A DNA stretch of 24,607 nucleotides from a virus: positions 1 to 24,607 of IMG/VR virus record IMGVR_UViG_3300035698_011843; one strand, 5' to 3'. The notes under the pieces are model-generated. The model ran no database searches. It was not told where the DNA came from and saw only the letters and a program-made list of their open reading frames with translations. Made by a program: the position numbers and the translations under genes. Of this stretch, positions 15,447-23,263 are shown in pieces; position 1 is the stretch's first letter; every line of letters begins with the position of its first letter.

Positions 15447-16436
15447 TTACGCGCTAATTCCGCCTGAACCAGAACTAGTTACATTAGTAAGCAGTCCAGC
15501 CAATTCTTTAGTAAGAACTTTTTCATCCTGATAATATCCAATCTCAAATTCATTGACTTTCCTTCTGTCATCATATTTGAGATTTTCAACGCGCATATCA
15601 GGTACGCCAGGGACCATCCACCTAAACGAATACATATAGGACGGCTCTTGCATGGAAGCGGTTTTAGGAGCGTAATAACATAGAACGCTATCTCCCCAAA
15701 CATCCGCAAGCGTGTTGCCTTGGCCTTCTTGAGCTGAATTATACTTTTGCTGACCAATCAAAATTTTATCGACTTCCAACAGTGCGGTAACTTGATCGAC
15801 CGTCGCATCTCTAGCCGCGCCGGTTACCCCTGTTTTATTCGCTTTATCGATAACGTTTTTATTCCTGGAAATCTTGCGCCAAGCTGCCGTGCCCATCAAA
15901 ATTCGGTTAGGCCTCCACCCCACTGCGTCATGAACTTGATCCATTCGCGCTTGAATAGTGCCAACCGGATCGGAATTAGTTATATCGTCAAATCCAGACG
16001 CGACTAATGTCGAAGTTCCAACATTTGCCGCTGAAAAAATGACATTAGCTAAACGACGCTCCCAATTAGTCATCAGTTTACGCGCTAAAAATTGCGCCTT
16101 GCCCTCTCGCGTAGTACGGAGTAGCATAGGATCGGCGTTAGCCATATCTTCAACCGTTACGCCTCCTCGAAGCGCGTAGTTTTGAGCATGATAAGTTAAC
16201 GACGTTACATCGAACCCGACCATGTTCGCTTCCACGCCGGGTGATCGTTTGTCGTCGTCTTCTCGATACCAGTCTTCCTGAGGCCAGCTCAAGATTATAT
16301 CGGTTTGTTTCTGCACACGTACAATTGGAGCAACTTCAGGAGCAATAAACATCTCCGTGTTGACCAAATTTTGCACGATGTTAGTAAGGTGTCTATCAAC
16401 ATGCAGTTTGTTGACACCTGTTGGCATAAAAGTCAT
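15447..16436 (-). CDS. Major capsid protein
   Basis: A 329-residue protein following the protease/scaffold and decoration genes. It resembles HK97-fold major capsid proteins of the Mu-like/GTA-like type: an N-terminal helix (VDRHLTNIVQNL), a basic-acidic E-loop-like segment (WYREDDDKRSPGVEAN), a spine-like helix with RKLMTNWERRLANVIF, the P-domain phrase WRPNRILMGTAAWRKI, and a final strand (VNEFEIGYYQDE). A strong AGAGAGGT Shine-Dalgarno precedes the ATG, consistent with high expression. It is followed by a probable terminator. Cleavage by the upstream protease is possible, but no cleavage site can be named. Confidence 0.85.
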   Translation of the reverse strand: MTFMPTGVNKLHVDRHLTNIVQNLVNTEMFIAPEVAPIVRVQKQTDIILSWPQEDWYREDDDKRSPGVEANMVGFDVTSLTYHAQNYALRGGVTVEDMANADPMLLRTTREGKAQFLARKLMTNWERRLANVIFSAANVGTSTLVASGFDDITNSDPVGTIQARMDQVHDAVGWRPNRILMGTAAWRKISRNKNVIDKANKTGVTGAARDATVDQVTALLEVDKILIGQQKYNSAQEGQGNTLADVWGDSVLCYYAPKTASMQEPSYMYSFRWMVPGVPDMRVENLKYDDRRKVNEFEIGYYQDEKVLTKELAGLLTNVTSSGSGGISA

Positions 16437-16451
16437 GATTTACCTCTCTTA

Positions 16452-16859
16452 TTATCTGCCTAAAAATGTACAATCCACCGCGAACCAAGGCGATGCGAAA
16501 TTAAAAATACCAGTCGCGACAATGCCTGATGCGACATCCGCCCCGGTGTGTTTTCCAACAATCCATTGTCCAGAATCAGCCGGAATCATATAGCCGCTCG
16601 TAGTCGGGGACAATAAAATGCCACTTGAAGCGACGGCAATCCCCGCAACGTATTTCATTTTTCCGGCGTCGGCATATGTAGCCGTATCCCCGGAACTAGC
16701 ACCGCCGACAAGCACCCCATGAGCGGCCTGCCCATTGTCTATAATGTCTCCGATTTCGCCAGCAACAGTCTTGTATAGCGGTCCCGTTCCTTCGGTAGTG
16801 CTACTGAGATCGTTTTTAGTTGTAAACGTCCAAGTAGTTTGATATCCATAAGTTGTCAT
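16452..16859 (-). CDS. Capsid decoration protein, copy 2 (DUF2190-like)
   Basis: A 135-residue, Gly/Ala/Thr-rich beta protein resembling the DUF2190 capsid cement family. It is a clear paralogue of the upstream gene at 16873-17283: both share KNDL(S/T)ST, YADAGK(M/I)KY, the TTSGY segment, ADSG.W.VGK, and FASPWFAVDC or FSNPWFAVDC. Such proteins sit as trimers on the capsid surface and stabilise it. It lies 15 bases upstream of the capsid gene and 13 bases after its twin. The Shine-Dalgarno (AAGAAG) is weaker than that of the twin. Confidence 0.75.
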   Translation of the reverse strand: MTTYGYQTTWTFTTKNDLSSTTEGTGPLYKTVAGEIGDIIDNGQAAHGVLVGGASSGDTATYADAGKMKYVAGIAVASSGILLSPTTSGYMIPADSGQWIVGKHTGADVASGIVATGIFNFASPWFAVDCTFLGR

Positions 16860-16872
16860 AATATACTACTTC

Positions 16873-17283
16873 TTAATTACCTAACCATGTACAATCTACC
16901 GCGAACCACGGATTTGAAAAATTAAAATGCCCGATTCCCAGCGAACCCGATCCAACATCATTTCCGATGCTTTTCCCGACAACCCAAAAACCAGAGTCGG
17001 CGGCAATAACATATCCGCTTGTTGTCACTGACAACAGCGTATTTTGAGAAGAAACAGCCGCGCCAGCCGTATATTTTATTTTCCCGGCGTCCGCGTATGT
17101 TCCGCCATGAGTTCCCGACTTGGCGGAAGTATATAAAATACCAGTCGTATTTCTTCCATTTGACGCAAAATCGCCAGTTTCCGCGTCAATCGCTTTGTAA
17201 ATCGATCCAGTTCCTCTTACAGTACTGGTTAAATCGTTCTTGGCATTAAAATACCAAGTCGTCATTTTGTTATCGACAGCCAT
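16873..17283 (-). CDS. Capsid decoration protein, copy 1 (DUF2190-like)
   Basis: A 136-residue twin of the next gene. It has the same fold signature with about half of the residues identical by eye, differing mostly in the surface-type segments (residues 45-60). A strong GGAGG lies 9 bases before the ATG. Two adjacent copies may form a mixed or two-site coat on the head, or one may be specialised. The DUF2190 assignment is from pattern and from position between protease and capsid genes. Confidence 0.75.
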   Translation of the reverse strand: MAVDNKMTTWYFNAKNDLTSTVRGTGSIYKAIDAETGDFASNGRNTTGILYTSAKSGTHGGTYADAGKIKYTAGAAVSSQNTLLSVTTSGYVIAADSGFWVVGKSIGNDVGSGSLGIGHFNFSNPWFAVDCTWLGN

Positions 17284-17317
17284 AATAATAAACCTCCATG
17301 TTTATTAGTTTTAAAAA

Positions 17318-18847
17318 TTAGTTAGAAGCGTATTCCGTCTTCATCCATTCGTGATACTTCATTTCGAGAGTCGGATTTATTTTAAAAGCCAAGTCGGACG
17401 CTTTAACATAGTCTAGATCGGCATTTTTCGCTTGCAGCTTGAAAATCTCATGTTCCAACTCTTCACTAGCGTTAGAAAACTGCACTCCTTGTTCATCTTC
17501 ATCAGTTAAATCTTTTCCTTGTTCGCCAACCGGCAATTGTCCCGCATATGCTTGTCCAATCTCATGAGCTAGTTTAGCCGGAATACTTAATTCCGTTTCT
17601 TCATTGAAATTAATTTTTTGAGAATCCAAGTGGTCCTCTATCTTTTTCATCATCGCCGGAGCCAACTTTCCATCTTTTACAGATGCTTTGTACGGCTGAA
17701 GAACTTCATCTTTCTTGATTGAAAACTGAATAGATTTTTCTTTTTCATCTTGTTCGGCAATTTTAGTCGTCAATTCAGTTATCTCTTTATCCTTCGCGCT
17801 TTCTTTTTCTGAAAATTGCATTTTTTCAGTTTCAAGCTCAGTTATTTTAGTTTGAGCTTTTTCAAGTTCAACATGAGCTTGCGCGGAGTCAGTATCTTCC
17901 ACTTCAGCTTTAAACTGCATTAATCCAGTATTCGTTTCTTTTAGTTTGGCCAATTGAGCTTGTACAACGCTTAATTTAGCCAGAACTTCGGCATGATCTT
18001 TAGGATCGACGCCTACAGTTTCTTTTTTTTCGTCACCCATTTTTTCATCCTTGATAGGGTTTTTAAAAAAATCTTCATTCATAAAAGGCTCTGAAAAATT
18101 AAGCGAAAAACTTTCATTTTCAGATAAATTACGGGCAGTCAACCATTTCTGAGCTTTATCTTGCGACCAAAACTCTTTGCTAAAATGATATGACTGTAAA
18201 ATGGCGGATTCAGGATTGGAATTTTCAGGAACTTTATCAGCATTTAACCTTCCAGTTATAATTTGAATTCCCTGAACTCCATCTAAATCCTTTGTTCGGA
18301 ACGTATCTGACTGAAAATCGTTAGGATCGCGCATTCTAGCTCTCCATTGACTTTCCGTTTCGTCCCAGGACAACACGGCGAAACATAATATGTTTTCCGG
18401 CATCCCTTCCGATAAAAATAATTGTAAATCCTTTAAATTCTTAACCGCAGGGCTATCAGTTCCAAGCAATGCGATAGCGTCTATGAAAGGATTGTTTTTT
18501 GCGTCGCTTTGTATTTCAATTGAAATATTAGTTAATCTTTTTTGCTTGATAGCTTGCAATAATAAATCTGGAATTCCAATAAAATCAGCTATGATTTTAC
18601 TACCTTTGATTCTGAAATTTGTAGCACTTCCAAACAACGGAATTCCTTTCGAACTTCCCTTTGCAACTTCTTCAGTCGTATGCCCTATTTTAAGAGCCGG
18701 ATTTATTAGCTTTTTTGCAAAAAAATCTTTCGTGTTTCTTAATAATTTAGCCACGAAATCTTTCGTGATTTCAACACCTTTTTTGGGACCGTTACTAGGG
18801 AACCAATGCCCCGGCGCAAATAATTCAACTTCTTTTAATGTTGCCAT
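17318..18847 (-). CDS. Capsid maturation protease with scaffold (Mu I-like)
   Basis: A 509-residue protein. The N-terminal part resembles the Mu I-type prohead protease: INPALKIGHT (His56), a core strand/helix block (SKIIADFIGIPDLLLQAIK), LTNISIEI (Ser109) and AIALLGTDSPAVKNL. An inserted region at about 160-240 (RDPNDFQSDTFRTKDLDG, then a GRL segment and WSQDKAQKWL) resembles a domain seen in related phage protease-like proteins. Residues about 285-375 form a long Glu/Lys/Gln coiled coil, the internal scaffold, with conserved helices at the C-terminus. The enzyme would cleave scaffold and capsid precursors in the prohead. GAGGT precedes the ATG and overlaps the TAA of the upstream gene. Confidence 0.8.
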   Translation of the reverse strand: MATLKEVELFAPGHWFPSNGPKKGVEITKDFVAKLLRNTKDFFAKKLINPALKIGHTTEEVAKGSSKGIPLFGSATNFRIKGSKIIADFIGIPDLLLQAIKQKRLTNISIEIQSDAKNNPFIDAIALLGTDSPAVKNLKDLQLFLSEGMPENILCFAVLSWDETESQWRARMRDPNDFQSDTFRTKDLDGVQGIQIITGRLNADKVPENSNPESAILQSYHFSKEFWSQDKAQKWLTARNLSENESFSLNFSEPFMNEDFFKNPIKDEKMGDEKKETVGVDPKDHAEVLAKLSVVQAQLAKLKETNTGLMQFKAEVEDTDSAQAHVELEKAQTKITELETEKMQFSEKESAKDKEITELTTKIAEQDEKEKSIQFSIKKDEVLQPYKASVKDGKLAPAMMKKIEDHLDSQKINFNEETELSIPAKLAHEIGQAYAGQLPVGEQGKDLTDEDEQGVQFSNASEELEHEIFKLQAKNADLDYVKASDLAFKINPTLEMKYHEWMKTEYASN

Positions 18848-18849
18848 AA

Positions 18850-19341
18850 TTACCTCAAGTTCTGATCATGAAAAAAATTATTCTTAACTAATCCCGCCGA
18901 TTGATTTAATAAGACATCAGTTGCTGCACCCATGCTGTTAACTCTCCATTGCAGTTCACTTTTTTCGCTCACTAACACTGGAACATCATAATTAGGCCCT
19001 ACAGTAGGCGATGAAAAATAAGCCCTATTTCGTTTGAATACATGGTTTGTACTCGGTTTAATAAATTGCCCAATAATAAACGTTTTAAAAACATCCATTG
19101 TTATCGATGGATTGGACAATAATAAAGAATGCGAACCCGGAACTGTGTATTTTGCCGACGCCGATATGTTTGTATTTATTAAAATTGTTTCATATTTAGT
19201 AGCGGGAACCCCGGCTGTAAAAGCTCCAGCACCTATAGATATTGCGCCTAAGTTTTTACCCTCCGTTCCGGCAAGCGATACATAAGCATCGTTTATTCTG
19301 AAAATAGGATCAACAATTGGCACTACAGTTTGTCCGTTCAA
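18850..19341 (-). CDS. Structural protein, part downstream of the amber codon
   Basis: This segment continues, in the same reading frame, the protein that stops at TAG at 19360-19362; seven codons (19342-19362, including the TAG) separate the two open stretches. It has no credible start of its own: the nearest is a TTG (Leu in the native phrase LNGQTVV) with no Shine-Dalgarno. The content is beta-rich, with FRINDAYVS, KYTVPGSHSLLLSN and VFKRNRAYFSSPTVG, and matches the second half of a family of phage virion structural proteins whose members I recall as single chains. It ends at a TAA inside the Shine-Dalgarno region of the protease gene. It is probably made by readthrough or suppression of the TAG. 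Confidence 0.6.
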   Translation of the reverse strand: MNGQTVVPIVDPIFRINDAYVSLAGTEGKNLGAISIGAGAFTAGVPATKYETILINTNISASAKYTVPGSHSLLLSNPSITMDVFKTFIIGQFIKPSTNHVFKRNRAYFSSPTVGPNYDVPVLVSEKSELQWRVNSMGAATDVLLNQSAGLVKNNFFHDQNLR

Positions 19342-19359
19342 TGAATATGTCGCCGTTTG

Positions 19360-19362
19360 CTA
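19360..19362 (-). other. In-frame amber codon inside a structural gene
   Basis: TAG as codon 99 of a 268-codon frame (19656 to 18850). The next codon is CAA, giving UAG CAA, part of a known leaky context in some plant viruses. A single base change would convert it to CAG (Gln) or GAG (Glu). Confidence 0.75.
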
Positions 19363-19656
19363 TATATATTCCGTATCTAGATACTCAATAGTGACCTCAT
19401 GCGCACCAGTGCCGCCATGCACATCATTAGAACTGGCAGACGCCAAACCATAGCTACTACCGGCGGAAGCCATCGCTGAAGTTGGATAAGTATATGCAGT
19501 GCGATTCGGCCAAAGCAATATTTCGCCATCGCTCGTCACGGCATCATTGACCTGTCCTTGAATTAAAAACGGCTCTATCCCTCTAAAATTACCAATCGCT
19601 ACTTGAGTAGGCATATCGCCGATAGGATGTCCGAAAAAGTCTCTTGTAATAGCCAT
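19360..19656 (-). CDS. Structural protein, part upstream of the amber codon
   Basis: The first 98 residues of what looks like a 268-residue virion structural protein, perhaps a head fibre or decoration protein. It starts MAITRDFFGHPIGDMPTQVA, followed by DGEILLWPNRTAYTYPTSA and then a GTGAHEVTIEYLDTEYI strand block. In the family as I remember it, that block runs straight on into a TLNGQT strand, and here the equivalent (QTATYSLNGQTVV) follows the TAG in the same frame. The start has a modest AAAGAA Shine-Dalgarno. The 98-residue form would lack the larger C-terminal domain. The exact virion role is not known. Confidence 0.65.
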   Translation of the reverse strand: MAITRDFFGHPIGDMPTQVAIGNFRGIEPFLIQGQVNDAVTSDGEILLWPNRTAYTYPTSAMASAGSSYGLASASSNDVHGGTGAHEVTIEYLDTEYI

Positions 19657-19688
19657 GTTTTCTTTATATCTTCCTTGATAAATTTATT

Positions 19689-22028
19689 TTAACGAAAGCC
19701 TACAGCGGGCTTGACTGATTTAACTATACGCGACTCCTTCCAAGTGTCTAGAATCGTTACTGGAATTAGTACGCTTCGGCAGCTCATATGATTAGCCGGC
19801 GTTATTGAACTCCATATTTGGTTGTCAATTTTGAACCGTCTACCATCATACGTTCTACAAAATACAGTCGTTCTATTATCCATAATCGCTGAATATTCCA
19901 ATCCTTCTACAAAATCGCCTAATGCTGGATCGGTATATGTCGCAAGTTGAGCCTGAACAAAAATATTCGTAATATTTGTTCTAGCTATTGTTGCCCATCT
20001 AGCATCGCCAAAACGACCATTAATCTGTTCTTCTAAATCCGTTATAATCGCTGTAATGCTTTTTTCGTCCTTAATGCCTTCAACTAACGCTCTATGAACT
20101 AATTCTCGCTCATCATCAGTTAAATCTTTAGTCCCCATGAACGCCTCTGAATTCAGATAATTTTCAGCGACCTCCAATGAAATCCCATCGACAAAATTTA
20201 ATACAGTCCATTTGTCAGATACGCAAGCCATCTCTTTACTTGTAGCCGATGCGAATTTAATGCGATCTTGAATTTCTTTAGGCTGATCTATAACCGATTC
20301 TTTTAATGAATCTTGCCCCGCTTTTCTTCCCGCTTTATATGCAAAACCCAAATTCGATTTAAAAACCTGTCTTAATTCACCCATCAAGTTTTTAGTCGGG
20401 AACTTTTCGAGTTTTAAGACAATACCTTCATAATCTATTTTGTTTTTATCTTTTGGTAGATTTTTATAAATTATTCGCATTTGCTTTTTGAATTCAGCGA
20501 ATATTTTATTATTTACCTTGCTTAAATCATTAGCGAACCCGGCTTCTAAATTATCGAACGTTTTCTCTATCTGAACGAAATCAAGTCGATTAGTTAAGTC
20601 CGTTTGCTTTTGATCATCATCTTGAAATTCAAGATGCCTGTGATCGCAATCTAGATGATTTAAGTCTATTTTTTTTTTACCTTTCGCTTCTATCTCGTCT
20701 TCTTCAATATCAGTGTCAACGTCTTCATCTGCTTCTCTTTGAGGGTATTTTAATAATTGTCTCGTTCTATTTTCGTCGTCAACCGTATTAACTACCGCTT
20801 GTTCTTTCGTTGCCGTTATCCATGCATTTGCGGACGCTCGTTTTTGATCATCGGTTAGCTCGTCAAATCGAAAACGCGGATAACTTTTTACACCAAAATT
20901 CCACCATGCCAATTGAGAAAAAAGCTGCTCGTTTAATATTTCGGCAAGGGTATCGGCTTGCTCCGTTAAAATCTGCATGAAAACTTCAAATTGAATTTTC
21001 GCTTGCGCTTGACTTCCAGCTTGTTTTTGTTCTGTAAATCCCATCAGATTTGGAACTAATAGCCCCTTGCTGATTTCTCGGTTTTTCTGCTGAACCGCGT
21101 TTTCGAAAGCATCCGTATCCGTGCCGTTTACTATGTCTATATTATAGCCCATAGGAGCTTTAATGCTTGTCGATTTTGTTATATTATTTAATATTCTCTT
21201 GAAATCAGCATTTTCATTAGGAGCTAAATTAACCGCTTTTTCAGTCGGATTTGCAACGACGAAACCTCCTGCGATACGCTCAATCCATATGTTCTGAAAT
21301 CTTAGAATTATATCTTTTTCCCAATATGATCTATAAACCGATCTTAACTCAGACTCTCCCCATACCGGATCAATGTCGGGTTTATTTACGTATATAATGA
21401 ACTTTCGCGGATCGAGAGATTTACTTAATCCGTCAATATCTTGTTTGATTTCAACAATGTCTCCGAAATCATTGATTTTATAGTTAAAAGACCAATACGG
21501 TTTTTTCTTAATTTGCGTCAAAATCCATCGTTCTTTTCCATCTATTTCCGTAACGCCAAAAACTTTCTCGGACACAGAAAAACCTTGCGCTTTCCCTATT
21601 AAAATAGTTCTTAACGCTTGCATCCATGACCCTTTCAACAAAGCGTTGATATTCAGCTCGAAAAATTCTATAATCTCATCTTGAATTGGTTCTTCAGATT
21701 GTTTCTCGAAAAACGAACTTCTCGAAATAATCATATTTATCAGGGTATCATACGACGCTTTTATTTGCGGATCGCGAAGCATTTTGACATAGATGTCATA
21801 ACCTTTTTTGGCAGCAAGTTCATCAGGATTATACGCTTGAAAATCAGAGAACAAAGACAAAAATACTGAATCGCCAGACAACGCGATTTCGTTCGCGGTT
21901 GGCTTCATTTCTATTTGCTTTTGCCGCTTTTGACGATCTATTTCAACTCTCTCAACAAAAGTAATTTGTTGATTGGGCTGATGATTTAGTTTTTTATTTA
22001 AAGTCCGCCAGTCGAAATTTTCAAACAT
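19689..22028 (-). CDS. Portal - MuF head morphogenesis fusion
   Basis: A 779-residue protein. Residues about 40-420 resemble the Mu gp29-like (DUF935) portal: LRDPQIKASYDTLINMI, KPYWSFNYK, PRKFIIYVNKPDIDPVWGES, and KGLLVPNLMGFTEQKQAGSQ. The portal forms the vertex ring through which DNA is packaged. An acidic linker (READEDVDTDIEEDE) follows. Residues about 590-760 are a MuF domain: ARTNI at 682, MDNRTTVFC at 716-724, and PANHMSCRS at 744-752 with the conserved His and Cys. These are usually two adjacent genes and here are one chain. The start ATG shares one base with the TAA of the terminase C-part (TAATG), and an AGAGG lies 9 bases upstream. Confidence 0.85.
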   Translation of the reverse strand: MFENFDWRTLNKKLNHQPNQQITFVERVEIDRQKRQKQIEMKPTANEIALSGDSVFLSLFSDFQAYNPDELAAKKGYDIYVKMLRDPQIKASYDTLINMIISRSSFFEKQSEEPIQDEIIEFFELNINALLKGSWMQALRTILIGKAQGFSVSEKVFGVTEIDGKERWILTQIKKKPYWSFNYKINDFGDIVEIKQDIDGLSKSLDPRKFIIYVNKPDIDPVWGESELRSVYRSYWEKDIILRFQNIWIERIAGGFVVANPTEKAVNLAPNENADFKRILNNITKSTSIKAPMGYNIDIVNGTDTDAFENAVQQKNREISKGLLVPNLMGFTEQKQAGSQAQAKIQFEVFMQILTEQADTLAEILNEQLFSQLAWWNFGVKSYPRFRFDELTDDQKRASANAWITATKEQAVVNTVDDENRTRQLLKYPQREADEDVDTDIEEDEIEAKGKKKIDLNHLDCDHRHLEFQDDDQKQTDLTNRLDFVQIEKTFDNLEAGFANDLSKVNNKIFAEFKKQMRIIYKNLPKDKNKIDYEGIVLKLEKFPTKNLMGELRQVFKSNLGFAYKAGRKAGQDSLKESVIDQPKEIQDRIKFASATSKEMACVSDKWTVLNFVDGISLEVAENYLNSEAFMGTKDLTDDERELVHRALVEGIKDEKSITAIITDLEEQINGRFGDARWATIARTNITNIFVQAQLATYTDPALGDFVEGLEYSAIMDNRTTVFCRTYDGRRFKIDNQIWSSITPANHMSCRSVLIPVTILDTWKESRIVKSVKPAVGFR

Positions 22029-22864
22029 TAAAATAATCCTCTTTCGATGTCATGATAATCAGACATTGTCCCGTCAATCGAATAATCAAGTTCTGAATTA
22101 GTAGTGCGTTTTTCGATAATTTCATCAATGGCGTCATCATCTTGATTCTCGAAGTGTGCGCCAAGAGATATTATTTCTATAGCGTCAGTCATGCAATCCG
22201 CTTGATCATCGTTTTTATGAGTGTCTAACGGCGTTATTTTTCGTATTTCTTCTTTAAAATCAAATAAAAATTCAGCATCAATCGGTAAATAAACAAGTCC
22301 GCTAGCAATTGCAGGAGTAACGTTGAAAAACCTAATGACTTTAGATATATGCCGTTGTACCGCAATGATCGGAAAATTACCTTTTCTTCCAATCTGCTGA
22401 ATAAGAGAAGTTCCTGAAACTTTGTCCTCGACGAACATCCCTCTTAAAATTCCCTGCGCTTTTACATGTTTATTCCAAAATGCAATCGCTTGAATTTCAA
22501 GTTCGGGGGCTTCAATCTTATCCCTATATTGATCGATTAAAAACGCTTGATTTCCAACAGCCCCCCATAGTTGGAATACGCTGAAATCGTTAACCTCTTT
22601 ATCTTTTTGCGCCGTATCCGCCGTTATGATTCTATAATCGAACGTCGGCAACATCTCGTAATATTTCCACCAATCAATCTTGAATATCGCGCCGCCAGCT
22701 GGTGACGGGCTTTGCATATATTGTCCGTTGAATACGTGCGGATCGGTAGTCCGCATCACTTCAAGCTCTTCTACCGTGTGTTTATATTCCCACAACGCGC
22801 CTGACTTTAGATTATGTTCAATCGGTATCGCGTGAGAATATCTTTGTTTTTCAGCCACTTGCAA
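22028..22864 (-). CDS. Large terminase, C-terminal nuclease part (split gene)
   Basis: A 278-codon frame carrying the nuclease half of the large terminase. From AEKQRYSHAIPIEHN onward it matches the family region that normally follows LPALID directly. Visible parts are FNGQYMQSPSPAGG at 45-58, RIITADTA with Asp83, FVEDKVSGTSL with Glu146/Asp147, and HKNDDQADCMTDA with Asp219, Asp220 and Asp227, which together form an RNase H-like metal site for cutting concatemers. The first possible codons are TTG (22864) and GTG (22858); neither has a Shine-Dalgarno, and the upstream DNA is the promoter of an antisense gene. How this half is translated is unclear. It overlaps the portal start by one base. 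Confidence 0.8.
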   Translation of the reverse strand: MQVAEKQRYSHAIPIEHNLKSGALWEYKHTVEELEVMRTTDPHVFNGQYMQSPSPAGGAIFKIDWWKYYEMLPTFDYRIITADTAQKDKEVNDFSVFQLWGAVGNQAFLIDQYRDKIEAPELEIQAIAFWNKHVKAQGILRGMFVEDKVSGTSLIQQIGRKGNFPIIAVQRHISKVIRFFNVTPAIASGLVYLPIDAEFLFDFKEEIRKITPLDTHKNDDQADCMTDAIEIISLGAHFENQDDDAIDEIIEKRTTNSELDYSIDGTMSDYHDIERGLF

Positions 22865-22869
22865 ATAAT

Positions 22870-22887
22870 TTAATTATTTTCTTGACA
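22870..22887 (+). repeat. 18-base element shared by two antisense genes, copy 2
   Basis: TTAATTATTTTCTTGACA, identical to 7708-7725. Here it ends in the -35 box of a good promoter and lies at the very edge of the split terminase gene. Confidence 0.75.
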
Positions 22888-22909
22888 ACTATCCGCATCC
22901 ATATAGAAT
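22882..22909 (+). promoter_or_regulatory. Promoter of the gene inside the terminase
   Basis: TTGACA (22882-22887), a 16-base spacer and TAGAAT (22904-22909, one mismatch to TATAAT). It drives the 96-residue gene at 22957 and reads against the late operon. Confidence 0.65.
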
Positions 22910-22956
22910 AGGTATCAACAACATCGCGAAACTAAAAACAATAAACGGAGAACAGC

Positions 22957-23247
22957 ATGGAACTAACCGCAACGCCAAGAGAAATCAACAAACACAACCC
23001 GCGCCAAGACGGATGGAATATCTTACGCAAAAATCTGATAGTTTTCGGAGATAAATACCCAAGCGACGAACGACCGCGCAAGGCTATTGAAGCCGTTGAA
23101 AATTGGATTAATGATCCAAATGAAGATAATTTGATGATTGCCGCTGCTGATGCCGTTAACGCCGCTACCGCCGCCATTAAAGCCGCTAATAATCGAGACG
23201 CGGAGTTGATCGCTCAGACCGAAATCATCAAAAACCACTTGTCTTAA
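22957..23247 (+). CDS. Antisense gene splitting the terminase, Imm5-like motif
   Basis: A 96-residue protein from the ATG at 22957, 6 bases after GGAG (22947-22950), with its own promoter. The central segment SDERPRKAIEAVENW (36-50) matches the pattern RPRxAIEAxxxW found in Imm5-like/putative immunity proteins, and the following Ala-rich helices (MIAAADAVNAATAAIKAANN) fit the helical repeats of that group. The N-terminal part (QDGWNILRKNLIVFGDKYP) is also helical. It is much shorter than a full immunity protein. It lies between the two halves of the large terminase on the opposite strand. A role in immunity or exclusion is inference from one motif and from its moron-like setting. No membrane segment. 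Confidence 0.7.
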   Translation: MELTATPREINKHNPRQDGWNILRKNLIVFGDKYPSDERPRKAIEAVENWINDPNEDNLMIAAADAVNAATAAIKAANNRDAELIAQTEIIKNHLS

Positions 23248-23263
23248 TTTACTTAACGAATAA

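Noticed and set aside
22865-23263. Group I intron in the large terminase
   Set aside because: No minus-strand sequence resembling the conserved P7/R and S core (such as GACTA) was seen, and the interval is filled by a plus-strand gene with promoter and Shine-Dalgarno. An RNA test would still be worthwhile.
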